Below the pieces are notes generated by a model. That model was not told the DNA's origin. It ran no database searches and was given only the letters and a program-made list of their open reading frames with translations. From a bacterium (GTDB lineage Bacteria > Bacillota > Bacilli > Lactobacillales > Streptococcaceae), in the NCBI GenBank assembly GCA_905221125.1, contig CAJNBY010000001.1:161878-225877 (forward strand): a stretch of DNA of 64,000 nucleotides. The letters are read 5' to 3'. A program made the position numbers and the translations under genes. This document shows, one piece after another, positions 1 through 8,573 of the stretch (its first letter is position 1; the number at the start of each line of letters is the position of its first letter).

Positions 1-468
1 GGCAGGCGTGTTGAAAAAGAGGTCCTCCACACAAACCTTGGTCCCCACAGGACTAGTCGCTGGTACGACTTCTTCAACTTCTCCTCCACGCGCGACTAAC
101 TTGGTTCCATGACTTGCACCATCTACCGCCGTCAACAAAGTCAAGACACTGACAGACGCAATAGAAGGCAGGGCTTCACCACGAAAACCAAGCGTCCGAA
201 TCCGAAAAAGATCTGCTTGATTTTTTATCTTACTGGTCGCATGGCGACGCAGGGCTAATTCTACCTCATCGTGGGAAATTCCATGACCATTATCTGTTAT
301 TTGAATCTTCTTGAGACCTGCTTCCTCAATCTCAATGATAATCTGACTAGAACCCGCGTCAATGGCATTTTCTACCAACTCTTTAACCACACTGGCAGGA
401 CGTTCAATGACCTCTCCTGCCGCGATCTGGTTTGCCAGCACCTCTGGCAATTCAATAATATGAGACAT
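1..468 (-). CDS. mutL: DNA mismatch repair protein MutL, N-terminal part (gene runs off the left edge)
   Basis: MutL (HexB) is the GHKL-ATPase matchmaker that couples MutS mismatch recognition to strand removal. About 156 N-terminal codons are present, read leftward from the ATG at 468. The three ATPase motifs are visible: the ENAIDAG helix (motif I), DNGHGI (motif II) and TLGFRGEAL (motif III). The beginning [20 protein letters not shown] is typical of the family. The 3' portion lies outside the window, so its integrity cannot be judged. An extended -10 sits about 50 bp upstream. Identification is firm. Confidence 0.96.
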   Translation of the reverse strand, partial: MSHIIELPEVLANQIAAGEVIERPASVVKELVENAIDAGSSQIIIEIEEAGLKKIQITDNGHGISHDEVELALRRHATSKIKNQADLFRIRTLGFRGEALPSIASVSVLTLLTAVDGASHGTKLVARGGEVEEVVPATSPVGTKVCVEDLFFNTPA

Positions 469-515
469 CTTTCAGCCCCTTTCCGTATCTATTTTCCTAG
501 AAATTGATTAGTGCT

Positions 516-521
516 ATTATA
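516..521 (-). promoter_or_regulatory. extended -10 promoter for mutL
   Basis: On the minus strand the sequence reads TGGTATAAT, a TGn-extended -10 with a perfect TATAAT hexamer, about 48 bp upstream of the mutL start. No strong -35 is visible, which is usual for extended -10 promoters in streptococci. Confidence 0.6.
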
Positions 522-673
522 CCATATTTCAGAAAGGACAGAAAAGCTCCACCACATAGAAGCCAAATCCCTCCACATAGACAAAGCCCCTTGTAAGGAG
601 GCGTAAAATAGTGTTTAATAGAAATATACAAGAAGTGATCACAATTTTGTATAACTGAAAAGGAGAGAAATTT

Positions 674-1114
674 ATGAAAGTAGAACTACAGATTAGTGAA
701 ACTTACAAGGAGGAAAAGCTGATTGTCCAAGCACCTCAAGAGACCGAAAAAGTCCAAAAAGTCATCGAATTTGCAGAAAATCTGGACCGAACAGAAACAA
801 TTAAAGGGAAAATCGATAATCAGGTCTATCTAGTTGAGATTGGCAAGATTCAGCGCTTCTATATCGAAAATCGAAAGGTTCTAGCAGAAACGTCGAGTCA
901 AACCTACACCATTGATTTACGACTCTATCAGGTTCTTGAACTCTTGCCAAGCAATTTTATCCAAATTTCCCAATCAGAAATCATCAATATCAACTCCATC
1001 TCTCATCTCAAGCTCACGCCCAACGGTCTGGTAGAAATCTTTCTAAAAAACGAGAGCTTCACCTACTCTTCACGCCGTTATCTAAAAACCATCAAGGAGA
1101 AATTAGAACTATGA
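674..1114 (+). CDS. LytTR-domain DNA-binding regulator
   Basis: A 146-residue protein with no receiver domain. Residues about 45-145 fit a LytTR DNA-binding domain: a segment reading YLVEIGKIQRFYIENRKV, then the LPSNFIQISQSEIININSI region and a C-terminal YSSRRYLKTIKEKL helix. Such stand-alone LytTR proteins are usually encoded with a DUF3021 membrane protein that inhibits them, and here the next gene overlaps by 4 bp and is DUF3021. The start is supported by AAGGAGAG at good spacing. It probably regulates its own operon; targets are unknown. Confidence 0.88.
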   Translation: MKVELQISETYKEEKLIVQAPQETEKVQKVIEFAENLDRTETIKGKIDNQVYLVEIGKIQRFYIENRKVLAETSSQTYTIDLRLYQVLELLPSNFIQISQSEIININSISHLKLTPNGLVEIFLKNESFTYSSRRYLKTIKEKLEL

Positions 1115-1569
1115 AAAAACAAATCTTTCACGACGCAGCTGCTGGTGTCCTCATCGGCCTCATCCTCTCTATCATCTTTTCACTCATTTATGCACCAAAT
1201 ACCTATGCCCCTCTAAGTCCCGAGTCTCTGATCGGCCAAGTGATGGCTCAACATCAGGTTCACGGTGCTCTAGTCTTACTCTACTGCACACTTATCTGGG
1301 CAACTATCGGTATTCTCTTTAGTTTTGGCAATCGCTTATTCAGCCGTGACTGGAGCATGCTCCGTGCCACTCTGACTCATTTTTTCCTCATGCTGGCTGG
1401 CTTTGTCCCACTAGCAACTCTGGCTGGTTGGTTCCCCTTCCACTGGATCTTCTATCTCCAGCTCATTATCGAGTTTGCGATTGTCTACCTCATCATTTGG
1501 GCTATTCTCTATAAAAGAGAAGCTAGAAAAGTAGACCACATCAATCAACTCTTAGAGCATAAAAAGTAA
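1111..1569 (+). CDS. DUF3021 family membrane protein, partner of the LytTR regulator
   Basis: A 152-residue protein with four predicted membrane segments (about 10-30, 47-68, 84-108 and 113-137) and a charged C-terminal tail. This is the usual size and layout of DUF3021, the membrane partner found next to LytTR regulators. Its ATG overlaps the preceding stop codon (ATGA-type coupling), so the two are translated together. In characterised LytTR systems the membrane protein restrains the regulator until an unknown envelope signal releases it; that role here is inferred from family and context. A hairpin terminator follows about 20 bp downstream. Confidence 0.85.
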   Translation: MKKQIFHDAAAGVLIGLILSIIFSLIYAPNTYAPLSPESLIGQVMAQHQVHGALVLLYCTLIWATIGILFSFGNRLFSRDWSMLRATLTHFFLMLAGFVPLATLAGWFPFHWIFYLQLIIEFAIVYLIIWAILYKREARKVDHINQLLEHKK

Positions 1570-1589
1570 GAGCCTCATAATAAGCAAAG

Positions 1590-1615
1590 CCGAGAAAGAA
1601 ACTTCTCGGTTTTTC
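1590..1615 (+). terminator. rho-independent terminator of the LytTR/DUF3021 operon
   Basis: A 7-bp stem, CCGAGAA/TTCTCGG, with a 6-nt loop is followed by TTTTTCTTT. Confidence 0.85.
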
Positions 1616-1632
1616 TTTATCCTGCTGCACCT

Positions 1633-2143
1633 TATACTCAATGAAAATCAAAGAGCAAACTAGGAAGCTAGCCGCAGGTTGCTCAAAACATTGTTTTGAG
1701 GTTGCATATAAGACTGACGAAGTCAGCTCAAAACACTGTTTTGAGGTTGCAGATAAGACTGACGAAGTCAACTCAAAACACTGTTTTGAGGTTGCAGATA
1801 GAACTGACGAAGTCAGCTCAAAACACTGTTTTGAGGTTGCAGATAAGACTGACGAAGTCAGCTCAAAACATGTTTTTGAGGTTGTAGATAAGACTGACGA
1901 AGTCAGCTCAAAACACTGTTTTGAGGTTGTAGATAAGACTGACGAAGTCAGCTAAAAACACTGTTTTGAGGTTGCAGATAAGACTGAAGAAGTCAGCTCA
2001 AAACATGTTTTTGAGGTTGCAGATAAGACTGACGAAGTCAGCTCAAAACACTGTTTTGAGGTTGCAGATAGAACTGACGAAGTCAGTAACATATATACGG
2101 TAAGGCGACGCTGACGTGGTTTGAAGAGATTTTCGAAGAGTAT
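1633..2143. repeat. RUP-family element enlarged by an internal tandem array
   Basis: The outer ends match the other RUP-like copies in this window: it begins TATACTCAATGAAAATC and ends GATTTTCGAAGAGTAT, imperfect inverted repeats flanked by TA. A normal copy here is about 105-155 bp, but this one is about 510 bp because the central segment is repeated nine times. RUP elements are non-autonomous insertion sequences thought to be mobilised by the IS630-Spn1 transposase; no transposase is encoded here. Confidence 0.85.
1681..2085. repeat. nine tandem copies of a 45-bp unit
   Basis: Units start at 1681, 1726, 1771, 1816, 1861, 1906, 1951, 1996 and 2041 and differ by only a few substitutions. Each unit carries two palindromes, CTCAAAACACTGTTTTGAG and TGACGAAGTCA, so the transcript would form a string of hairpins. 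Because 45 is divisible by 3, reading frames stay open across the array on both strands; the forward one would encode a 15-residue repeat around SSKHCFEVADKTDEV. No ribosome binding site supports translation, so it is annotated as a repeat and not a gene. Confidence 0.92.
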
Positions 2144-2295
2144 TACTATCATAGCAGTTATTTTCAGATTTTCTTTGTAAATTTTCTGTAATTTTCTATC
2201 TTTTTTCAAAATATTCTTGCATTTTACCAAAGTTTTTTGTAGAATATAGATTACATATCCAGATTATTCTGAAAATTCAAAAAGGAGTATCTATC

Positions 2296-3558
2296 ATGTC
2301 GCAAGCTATTTCGTTAAATCAATCAACCTGGACAAGTAAACTAAAAGCAATGGGACCTGGAATCCTAATGGCTTCTGCCGCTGTTGGCGGTTCTCACATT
2401 GTATCTTCCACTCAAGCTGGTGGTTCTTATGGGTGGTCGCTACTTCTCTTGGTCATCTTAGCCAATGTCTTTAAATATCCATTTTTCCGTTTTGGTGCTG
2501 AATACACAGCTGATACTGGAAAGACTTTGGTTGAAGGTTATGCCGAAAAAGGGAAACTCTATCTCTGGATTTTCTTCATCCTCAATGTCTTTTCTGCTAT
2601 GGTCAACACAGCTGGTGTCGCCATTCTGTGCTCAGCTATCATCGCTAGCGCCTTTCCGATGATCGGTCTTAGCATTACTCAATGGTCCCTCATTCTCGTT
2701 GCCATCATTTGGGCTATGTTACTCTTTGGAGGCTACAAACTCTTAGACGGCATGGCAAAATGGATTATGTCCGCTTTGACCATTGCAACTGTTCTCGCAG
2801 TTATCATCGCGGCAGTCAAGCATCCAGAATACAGTTCTAATTTTGTCGAGAAAACACCTTGGCAAATGGCAGCTCTACCCTTCATCGTTTCCCTCTTAGG
2901 ATGGATGCCTGCTCCTATTGAAATTTCAGCCATCAACTCACTTTGGTCTGCTGAAAAGAAAAAGACCGTCAACTTTAACACCGAGGACGCCCTATTCGAC
3001 TTTAACGTTGGTTACATTGGAACAGCTATCCTAGCTGTATTCTTTGTGGCACTGGGAGCACTGATTCAGTATCCTACAGGACAGGCAGTTGAAGCCGCTT
3101 CAGCCAAATACATCTCTCAATTCGTGGGCATGTATGCCTCTGTTCTTGGCGAATGGTCCCGTTACTTGATTACCTTTATTGCCTTCCTATGTATCTTTGG
3201 AACAGTTATCACTGTTATCGATGGTTACTCTCGCGTCAATCAGGAATCTCTCCGACTGCTAATCCGTCAAAAAGAAGACAGTAGTAAATCTTTGAACATC
3301 TGGATGACCATCACTGCTATCATCGGTATCGTCATTATCAAGTTCTTTGCTGGTCAGGTTTCAACCATGCTCCGCTTTGCTATGATTGGTTCTTTCCTGA
3401 CAACACCATTCTTCGCTCTTTTGAATTACGCCTTGGTAACGCGTGAAAACAAAAATCTTCCTTCTTGGCTCAAACACCTTGCCATTGCAGGATTGATTTT
3501 CCTCTTTGGCTTCGCCATCTTCTTTATCTACGCACTCGCAATCGGAAAAGCAGGATAA
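2296..3558 (+). CDS. Nramp-family (SLC11-like) membrane transporter with non-canonical metal site
   Basis: A 420-residue polytopic protein with about 11 membrane segments that aligns by pattern with the Nramp family: GPGILMASAAVGGSHI in helix 1 and GWMPAPIEIS in helix 6. Canonical Mn/Fe Nramps carry DPGN in helix 1 and an MPHN-type motif in helix 6 that form the metal site. Both are replaced here (AVGGSH and MPAP), so manganese transport should not be assumed; the substrate could be Mg or something else. The start has AAAGGAG at good spacing. It lies alone between the repeat array and a bidirectional terminator. Confidence 0.85.
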   Translation: MSQAISLNQSTWTSKLKAMGPGILMASAAVGGSHIVSSTQAGGSYGWSLLLLVILANVFKYPFFRFGAEYTADTGKTLVEGYAEKGKLYLWIFFILNVFSAMVNTAGVAILCSAIIASAFPMIGLSITQWSLILVAIIWAMLLFGGYKLLDGMAKWIMSALTIATVLAVIIAAVKHPEYSSNFVEKTPWQMAALPFIVSLLGWMPAPIEISAINSLWSAEKKKTVNFNTEDALFDFNVGYIGTAILAVFFVALGALIQYPTGQAVEAASAKYISQFVGMYASVLGEWSRYLITFIAFLCIFGTVITVIDGYSRVNQESLRLLIRQKEDSSKSLNIWMTITAIIGIVIIKFFAGQVSTMLRFAMIGSFLTTPFFALLNYALVTRENKNLPSWLKHLAIAGLIFLFGFAIFFIYALAIGKAG

Positions 3559-3623
3559 CTGACAAGCGCGAGATGAAGATAAGGTTTCATTTCAAGAGAA
3601 CATTCAGCAAATATTTCTATGAT

Positions 3624-3670
3624 AAAAAGCATAAGAACAAGGTTTTGAAGACCTGAACTTATGCTTTTTT
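3624..3670. terminator. bidirectional terminator between the Nramp-like gene and nrdI
   Basis: A 12-bp perfect stem (AAAAAGCATAAG with its complement) has T-runs on both strands, serving the rightward transporter gene and the leftward nrdI gene. Confidence 0.85.
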
Positions 3671-3736
3671 ACCTTCTTAAAGACTGCTTATAACCAAAAA
3701 GCAGTTAGCAAATCCCAACTGCCTCTTATAACTACC

Positions 3737-4207
3737 TTAATTTTCCTTTTCCAACTCATACAAATCTGCGATAATAGCAGCCACATGCTTGATATCTCCC
3801 AGCATGCCTCGCATTTCAAAGTCAGCCAAGACAGGAAAGCCAAAACGTTGACTGTATTGCTTGGCTGTCAGGCAGTATTGGTTATTAAAGTTACGATTTC
3901 CTGAACCAACTACGCCAAAACACTTACTAGCATTATCGCCATAGGCGATAAAATCCCCAACGGGTGTCGTCAAAATCTCTACATCTCCGTTATCCACGCC
4001 ATTCCCACCTTCGAGATAGGTCGGCAAAAAAGCGACATAAGGATGGTCCATCTCATAAAAATCTTGGCCTTCCTTGACCAAATCCTTAATATGAATCTTT
4101 TGAACTTCAATCCCCTCATACTGGGACAAGAGATAGTCTTTCAAGCGTGTCACAAAACTCTCAGTATTCCCACTCAGACTGATATAAACTAAAGAAATTG
4201 TCTTCAT
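3737..4207 (-). CDS. nrdI: NrdI, flavodoxin-like protein for ribonucleotide reductase
   Basis: NrdI is the FMN flavoprotein that supplies superoxide/oxidant to assemble the Mn(III)2-tyrosyl cofactor of class Ib ribonucleotide reductase (NrdF). The 156-residue product has the expected size, with the FMN phosphate loop SLSGNTESF near residue 10 and the GSGNRNFNNQYC segment typical of NrdI. The ATG at 4207 is chosen because GGAGGT lies 6 nt upstream; in-frame codons further upstream run through a terminator. It is monocistronic here, without nrdE/nrdF/nrdH neighbours. Confidence 0.93.
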   Translation of the reverse strand: MKTISLVYISLSGNTESFVTRLKDYLLSQYEGIEVQKIHIKDLVKEGQDFYEMDHPYVAFLPTYLEGGNGVDNGDVEILTTPVGDFIAYGDNASKCFGVVGSGNRNFNNQYCLTAKQYSQRFGFPVLADFEMRGMLGDIKHVAAIIADLYELEKEN

Positions 4208-4236
4208 ATGTACCTCCATGATTTTATTTTTCATCG

Positions 4237-4276
4237 AAAAAGAACTACCAAGATTGTATCTTGATAGTTCTTTTTT
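4237..4276. terminator. terminator between the small membrane protein gene and nrdI
   Basis: The arms AAAAAGAACTA and TAGTTCTTTTT, extended by a partly paired inner stem, give T-runs on both strands. It ends the leftward two-component operon just before the nrdI ribosome binding site. Confidence 0.8.
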
Positions 4277-4284
4277 GTCAATAC

Positions 4285-4818
4285 TTAAGCAAGTTCTTCT
4301 GTTTCCTCTTCTTCTGCCAAGGCTTTCTGCTGACGCCACATCTTGTAGAAGACAAGAGCCAGGAAGAGAACATTGATGACGATAGAGAAAATGCTAGCGG
4401 CTTGTGAAATAACACTTATCCCTAAACGCATGGTCTCATCGTGAACTAACTGCACAGCGTCTTGTAAACCAACATAGCCATAAATCGAACCAATAATGGC
4501 TAGCAAAACATAGCCGACATAAGTGTAGTTTGCATATTGCAAATTCTTACGAACAAGGAACACAATCGCTACTGCAACTAAAATAGCAGATAGCACAATC
4601 AAGGCCATATTAAAAATAGAATGAGTTGATTCTGCTACTCTATAGGTGTAATTAAGCTGGTCTTCTAATTGCTGAGCACTGACCCCTGCAACTTGTTTCT
4701 GAGTGGCACGAAGGGCTTCTTTGCTAGGTAAGGGACTCAACATTCCAAACAGAGACGTAGCTGAAATAAGGGCAGACAAGATTAGCAAGACCCATAGATA
4801 AATCGGTTTCTTTTTCAT
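4285..4818 (-). CDS. small membrane protein downstream of the two-component genes
   Basis: A 177-residue protein with an N-terminal membrane segment (about 7-27), a periplasmic-side helix-rich stretch (about 30-70), then three further membrane segments (about 72-92, 99-119 and 133-158) and an acidic tail. I do not recognise a named domain. The start at 4818 has AGGAGG nine bases upstream. It follows the response regulator gene by about 60 bp in the same direction, so it is probably co-transcribed and may be a regulated target or accessory of that system. Confidence 0.8.
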   Translation of the reverse strand: MKKKPIYLWVLLILSALISATSLFGMLSPLPSKEALRATQKQVAGVSAQQLEDQLNYTYRVAESTHSIFNMALIVLSAILVAVAIVFLVRKNLQYANYTYVGYVLLAIIGSIYGYVGLQDAVQLVHDETMRLGISVISQAASIFSIVINVLFLALVFYKMWRQQKALAEEEETEELA

Positions 4819-4878
4819 GATAGAACCTCCTGATGTTATTATTGATATTATAGCACTTTTTGTAAAGGGATACAAATT

Positions 4879-6165
4879 TTATAGTATCGTTTCTACCTGT
4901 TTTCGGTAGGCTTTTGGTGATTTTCCGCACAATTTTCGGAACACTTTATAGAAATATCCAACGTTACTGTAACCAACAGCATAACAAATATCTTCGATAC
5001 TGTCACTAGTTGAAAGTAAGAGTTGCTGGGCGGCCTTAATGCGTTGTTTGTTTAGTAATTCTGCGAAGGTCGAATTGGTTTCTCGCTTGATCAACTGTCC
5101 CAGATAAACAGGATTGATAAAGAGATCCTTACTAATATCCTTGAGGGAAAGTTCTTTTTGATAATCACGCCCAATCACTTCCAGCACACTGACTACATTT
5201 TCATTCATACGATATTGCCCAAAGAATCGGGTCAGAGTTTCCTTGATATAAGGAACCAGTTCATCGAAGGATTGAATAGCATGAATCGTTTTGACAATAT
5301 CCGTCATATCATCAGCTTTGAGATGCTCAAACAAGTGGAAAACATCCATGACAAACTGGATAAAAAGCTGTTTGGTAATCGGAACACGGGGTGTATTTTC
5401 CAGAACTACCTTCTCCAAGAGGTTCAACTCTTCCACGATTTGATTGAGATTTCCCTGAATGATAACCCTATAAATCGGTTCGTAGTAAGCAAAGAGGCTC
5501 TCCGACTGCTGTAGATTTACAGAGCCGTAAAAGAGGGCTTTCTCAGCATTCAACTTCCAACGTTCAAAGTGTTCTTGATAAGGAGCTTCAAAGGGTGTAA
5601 CGACTAAACCATCTAGGGGTTGGTCAGAAATGAAAATCTGCCAATCTTGACCCAAGACATAGTAGGGAATGGTGAAAGAACCTTGTTTTTCCTTGGATAG
5701 ACCTATCCACCAGTTCTCCTTACCTCCTAAATAATTAACAAATCCAGCCTCATCTAACTCTTGACTGAGGGTCTGACTTTTCTTTCCTCTCTCGCTAAGC
5801 TGACCTGCAATCTTCTCCAGCAGATTTCCCAGCTCTACCTTATCGACAGGCTTGACCAGATAATCCACAACACTAAGGTTCATGGCCTTTTTGACATAGT
5901 CAAACTCCTGATAACCTGAAAGCAAGATATAGGCCGCATCCTGTAAGATCTCTTTCATTTCCTTGATCATCTCCAGCCCTGTTTTGTCTGTCATATTGAC
6001 ATCGGAAATGACCACATCAACAGGATTTTCCTGAACATATTCTAGAGCTTCGTCGGCATGACTGGCTGTTGCGACGACCTCCATATCCCACTTATCAAAG
6101 GGAATCAAACGCTTCAGACCTTCTGTCACCATGTACTCATCATCTACTAATAATACTTTATACAT
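4879..6165 (-). CDS. YesN-type response regulator with AraC-family output domain (TCS07-like)
   Basis: 428 residues. The receiver domain (1-120) has the acidic pocket D8/D9, phosphoacceptor D55 (VVISDVNM), S83 and K105. A long linker follows, and two AraC-type helix-turn-helix motifs occupy about 325-425, including DICYAVGYSNVGYFYKVFRK. This architecture pairs with YesM kinases and usually governs sugar or glycan transport genes. Order and partners match the pneumococcal system called TCS07, reported to control host N-glycan use. It starts 11 bp after the kinase stop, so the two are co-transcribed. Confidence 0.92.
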   Translation of the reverse strand: MYKVLLVDDEYMVTEGLKRLIPFDKWDMEVVATASHADEALEYVQENPVDVVISDVNMTDKTGLEMIKEMKEILQDAAYILLSGYQEFDYVKKAMNLSVVDYLVKPVDKVELGNLLEKIAGQLSERGKKSQTLSQELDEAGFVNYLGGKENWWIGLSKEKQGSFTIPYYVLGQDWQIFISDQPLDGLVVTPFEAPYQEHFERWKLNAEKALFYGSVNLQQSESLFAYYEPIYRVIIQGNLNQIVEELNLLEKVVLENTPRVPITKQLFIQFVMDVFHLFEHLKADDMTDIVKTIHAIQSFDELVPYIKETLTRFFGQYRMNENVVSVLEVIGRDYQKELSLKDISKDLFINPVYLGQLIKRETNSTFAELLNKQRIKAAQQLLLSTSDSIEDICYAVGYSNVGYFYKVFRKLCGKSPKAYRKQVETIL

Positions 6166-6176
6166 TTTCTCCCTTT

Positions 6177-7823
6177 CTACTCATCTTGAATGGTAATACG
6201 ATACTGAACACCTGCTTGCTCTTCAGACTCTACACTAATGGCATAGCGGTCCCCAAAATAGAGCACAAAACGCTCATGTACATTGACAATCCCGATGGAC
6301 TGCCTTTGGGCACTGTAGCTAGCTTGGTGTTCAAAGTTTCTCTGACTTAATTTTTCTCGGAGATTTGCCAGCTTTTCAGTCGGCATTCCACGGCCGTTAT
6401 CAACCACTAAAATTTCCACAAAGCCATCCTGTTTAAGAGCCTTGATGCTAATCACATTATCTGTCCGTCTGTGGTCAACACCATGTGCGAAATAATTTTC
6501 TACTAACGGTTGCAAGGTGAACTTAGGAATCTTCATATTCTCTAACTCTGGGTCTATCTTGAAACCATAGGCAATAGACTTAGGATAGCGAACCATGCAG
6601 AGATAGCTGTATTTACGGCAAAATTCCAATTCCTGTTTGAGGAGGGTTTCTCTTTCGTCAGAAATATTGTTACGCAAGAGACTACTAAACTCATAAATGA
6701 TATCCGCCAACTCATCTTGACTCTGCATAACTGCATACATGCGCAAGAATTCCAGCGTATTATACATAAAATGAGGATTGATTTGAGCTTGTAGAGCTCG
6801 CATGTTGGCATCTTTTTGACTAAGTTCTAGCTGATAAATATCATGGATATTCTTTTCCAAACGATCCAACATATCATTGGTGGTCTCTGCGATTAGGAGC
6901 AATTCCTGGTCCTTTTCAAGAGTATCGATGCGGAGACCTTCCTCTCCTTGGGCAATGGCTTGAATGGAATCCACCAAATCCACTACCTGCTTTTGATAAT
7001 TAGCAAAGGTCTGCCTCAAAGTCAGATAGAGAATAATAATAAAGAGAAGGCTCAAACCCACAATCAAAGCAGAGCTAGTCACTGTTCCTTGCAAAACAAA
7101 GTTTTTGGGAACTGCCACCTGAACCTGATAGCCATGAGAGGTCACACCAACAAACCAGTTCTCATGCTCCCTATTGACCCTCTCACCAATATGAAAAATC
7201 TCCGTATCAAAAGGCGATGTCACAGTCACAGCCATCGGGATATGACCTCGGGTATTGTCTACAGCATGGTATAAGATTTCTGGATCCAAGGAGATATAAA
7301 CAACCCCTATGGATTGATCCGTCGCTGGGTCTAAAATAGGAACTCCAAAACTATTGGCCTCCGGTTTAAAGCCTTCCGCAAGTACCGTATGACCATCTCT
7401 CTCGTTTCTACTTGAAACATACACTTCTTTAAAGTCCTGTAAGACGATTGCAACACCCGTTATATAGTCATTTTGGACATAAAGATCATCAATATTTTCA
7501 TACAGAGAAATAGAAGTTGACGAAGCGGCTTGATGCTCCAACAGCCAATAAAAATACTCAGAAGTTGACAGGCTAAAGTACTTATAAACCCCTTGTATGC
7601 GGTCTTGATTGGCTACTAAATCTTGAGCTAGCTGAGCTGACTCGCGATAATAATACTCCACCTCTTCGACTGTTCGAGTGGTTACACGCTGGGCTACTCT
7701 CTGGGCTTCCTTTTCCCGTGAATCCCAGTCAGCGTAGGAGAGTAAGATTGCAAAACTCGCAATAATAATGATCATAACTGAACTGTAGGTTCTCAGAAGC
7801 GTATGTAGCCAAAACTGCTTCAT
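6177..7823 (-). CDS. YesM-type membrane sensor histidine kinase (TCS07-like)
   Basis: About 548 residues if started at the ATG at 7823. There is an N-terminal membrane segment (about 12-32), an extracellular sensor region (about 35-245, Cache-like), a second membrane segment (about 251-271), a HAMP-like linker, a His_kinase domain with the phosphoacceptor His351 in NPHFMYNTLEF, and a C-terminal ATPase with PLVENYFAHG (N box) and DNGRGM (G1 box). In-frame ATGs at 7847 and 7859 lie inside the upstream gene and are possible starts; none has a strong ribosome binding site, suggesting translational coupling to the preceding gene. Confidence 0.9.
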   Translation of the reverse strand: MKQFWLHTLLRTYSSVMIIIIASFAILLSYADWDSREKEAQRVAQRVTTRTVEEVEYYYRESAQLAQDLVANQDRIQGVYKYFSLSTSEYFYWLLEHQAASSTSISLYENIDDLYVQNDYITGVAIVLQDFKEVYVSSRNERDGHTVLAEGFKPEANSFGVPILDPATDQSIGVVYISLDPEILYHAVDNTRGHIPMAVTVTSPFDTEIFHIGERVNREHENWFVGVTSHGYQVQVAVPKNFVLQGTVTSSALIVGLSLLFIIILYLTLRQTFANYQKQVVDLVDSIQAIAQGEEGLRIDTLEKDQELLLIAETTNDMLDRLEKNIHDIYQLELSQKDANMRALQAQINPHFMYNTLEFLRMYAVMQSQDELADIIYEFSSLLRNNISDERETLLKQELEFCRKYSYLCMVRYPKSIAYGFKIDPELENMKIPKFTLQPLVENYFAHGVDHRRTDNVISIKALKQDGFVEILVVDNGRGMPTEKLANLREKLSQRNFEHQASYSAQRQSIGIVNVHERFVLYFGDRYAISVESEEQAGVQYRITIQDE

Positions 7824-7824
7824 T

Positions 7825-8439
7825 CTATTTTGTCGCCAATTTTTCATGGATGCTTTCATAGACCGGTTCCAACATATCACTGATAAAGAAATGCCACATC
7901 CCAATTCCTACAAAGAAAAGCAGGGCAGGCATATAGTAACCAATTGCCACAAGTAGCACAGTTCCAAGGAGAACCTTGGCCACAGCTGCTAGACTCATAA
8001 AGATGCCAATCAAGGATAGTTTGAGACTATTTCGATAGGACAAGTCAAAATAAACTTGTAATTTCAAAGATACTGTATAGGCCAAAAAGAGCAGGGCAAC
8101 TACTAAAACATTCAAGAATGTCGCAATCAAATGAACAATAGTCTGATGAGGCAATTGCACCAAGAGATACAAGCCGTAGACTAAAACTAGATCCACTCCT
8201 AAAAAGCTAAAGAAAATCAGGTTGCTTGAGACAAAATTTTGCTTGTAAAGAGACCAGGCCTCCTTTAAACTATATTCCCGAAAGCTATAACCATGTTCTG
8301 CATACAAGCTCATCAAGGTGGCACTAGCCGGCGCTAGACCAAGGATAATCCCTCCTGCCAATGTTAATAGCCAAAAGAAGGCTGTCGCAATCATCCCTAA
8401 AAAGAAACGATTAAAGACAAAGTCTAAAAATCTACCCAT
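7825..8439 (-). CDS. DUF624 (YesL-like) membrane protein
   Basis: 204 residues, four to five membrane segments, beginning with a segment around ATAFFWLLTLAGGIILGLAPASATL, the DUF624 hallmark. YesL-type proteins are almost always encoded with YesM/YesN kinase-regulator pairs, exactly as here, and are thought to be part of sensing or transport of glycans, though no biochemical role is established. It is the first gene of the leftward operon, with AGGAGG eight bases before the ATG and a catabolite-type operator near its promoter. Confidence 0.87.
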   Translation of the reverse strand: MGRFLDFVFNRFFLGMIATAFFWLLTLAGGIILGLAPASATLMSLYAEHGYSFREYSLKEAWSLYKQNFVSSNLIFFSFLGVDLVLVYGLYLLVQLPHQTIVHLIATFLNVLVVALLFLAYTVSLKLQVYFDLSYRNSLKLSLIGIFMSLAAVAKVLLGTVLLVAIGYYMPALLFFVGIGMWHFFISDMLEPVYESIHEKLATK

Positions 8440-8468
8440 GATATCCTCCTAAAAATAACTATGAAACT

Positions 8469-8497
8469 ATTATATCATATTTCAAGCGTTTTCAAAA
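8469..8497 (-). promoter_or_regulatory. promoter of the DUF624-kinase-regulator operon with a cre-like site
   Basis: The minus strand shows TGATATAAT (extended -10, hexamer at 8469-8474). A cre-like sequence TGAAAACGCTTGAA at 8481-8494 overlaps the spacer and the -35 position. It matches the TGNAANCGNWNNCA consensus at 13 of 14 positions (last C replaced by A). CcpA repression of the operon is therefore plausible. Confidence 0.6.
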
Positions 8498-8511
8498 AAT
8501 TCTAGTGCCCA

Positions 8512-8540
8512 TTTACAATCCCATCAAACCGTGGTACAAT
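8512..8540 (+). promoter_or_regulatory. sigma-A promoter for the MptD-like gene
   Basis: TTTACA (8512-8517), a 17-bp spacer and TACAAT (8535-8540) lie 33 bp before the start codon. The promoter is back-to-back with the two-component promoter. Confidence 0.75.
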
Positions 8541-8573
8541 GAGAATTGTGAAAAAATTATCAGGAGACAATTC

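Noticed and set aside
1641..1955. Open frame encoding a 15-residue repeat protein across the tandem array
   Set aside because: No ribosome binding site, both strands are equally open because the unit is 45 bp, and the DNA is a RUP-derived repeat; kept only as a repeat with a testable possibility of translation.
1681..2085. CRISPR array
   Set aside because: The repeats are directly adjacent 45-bp units with no unique spacers.
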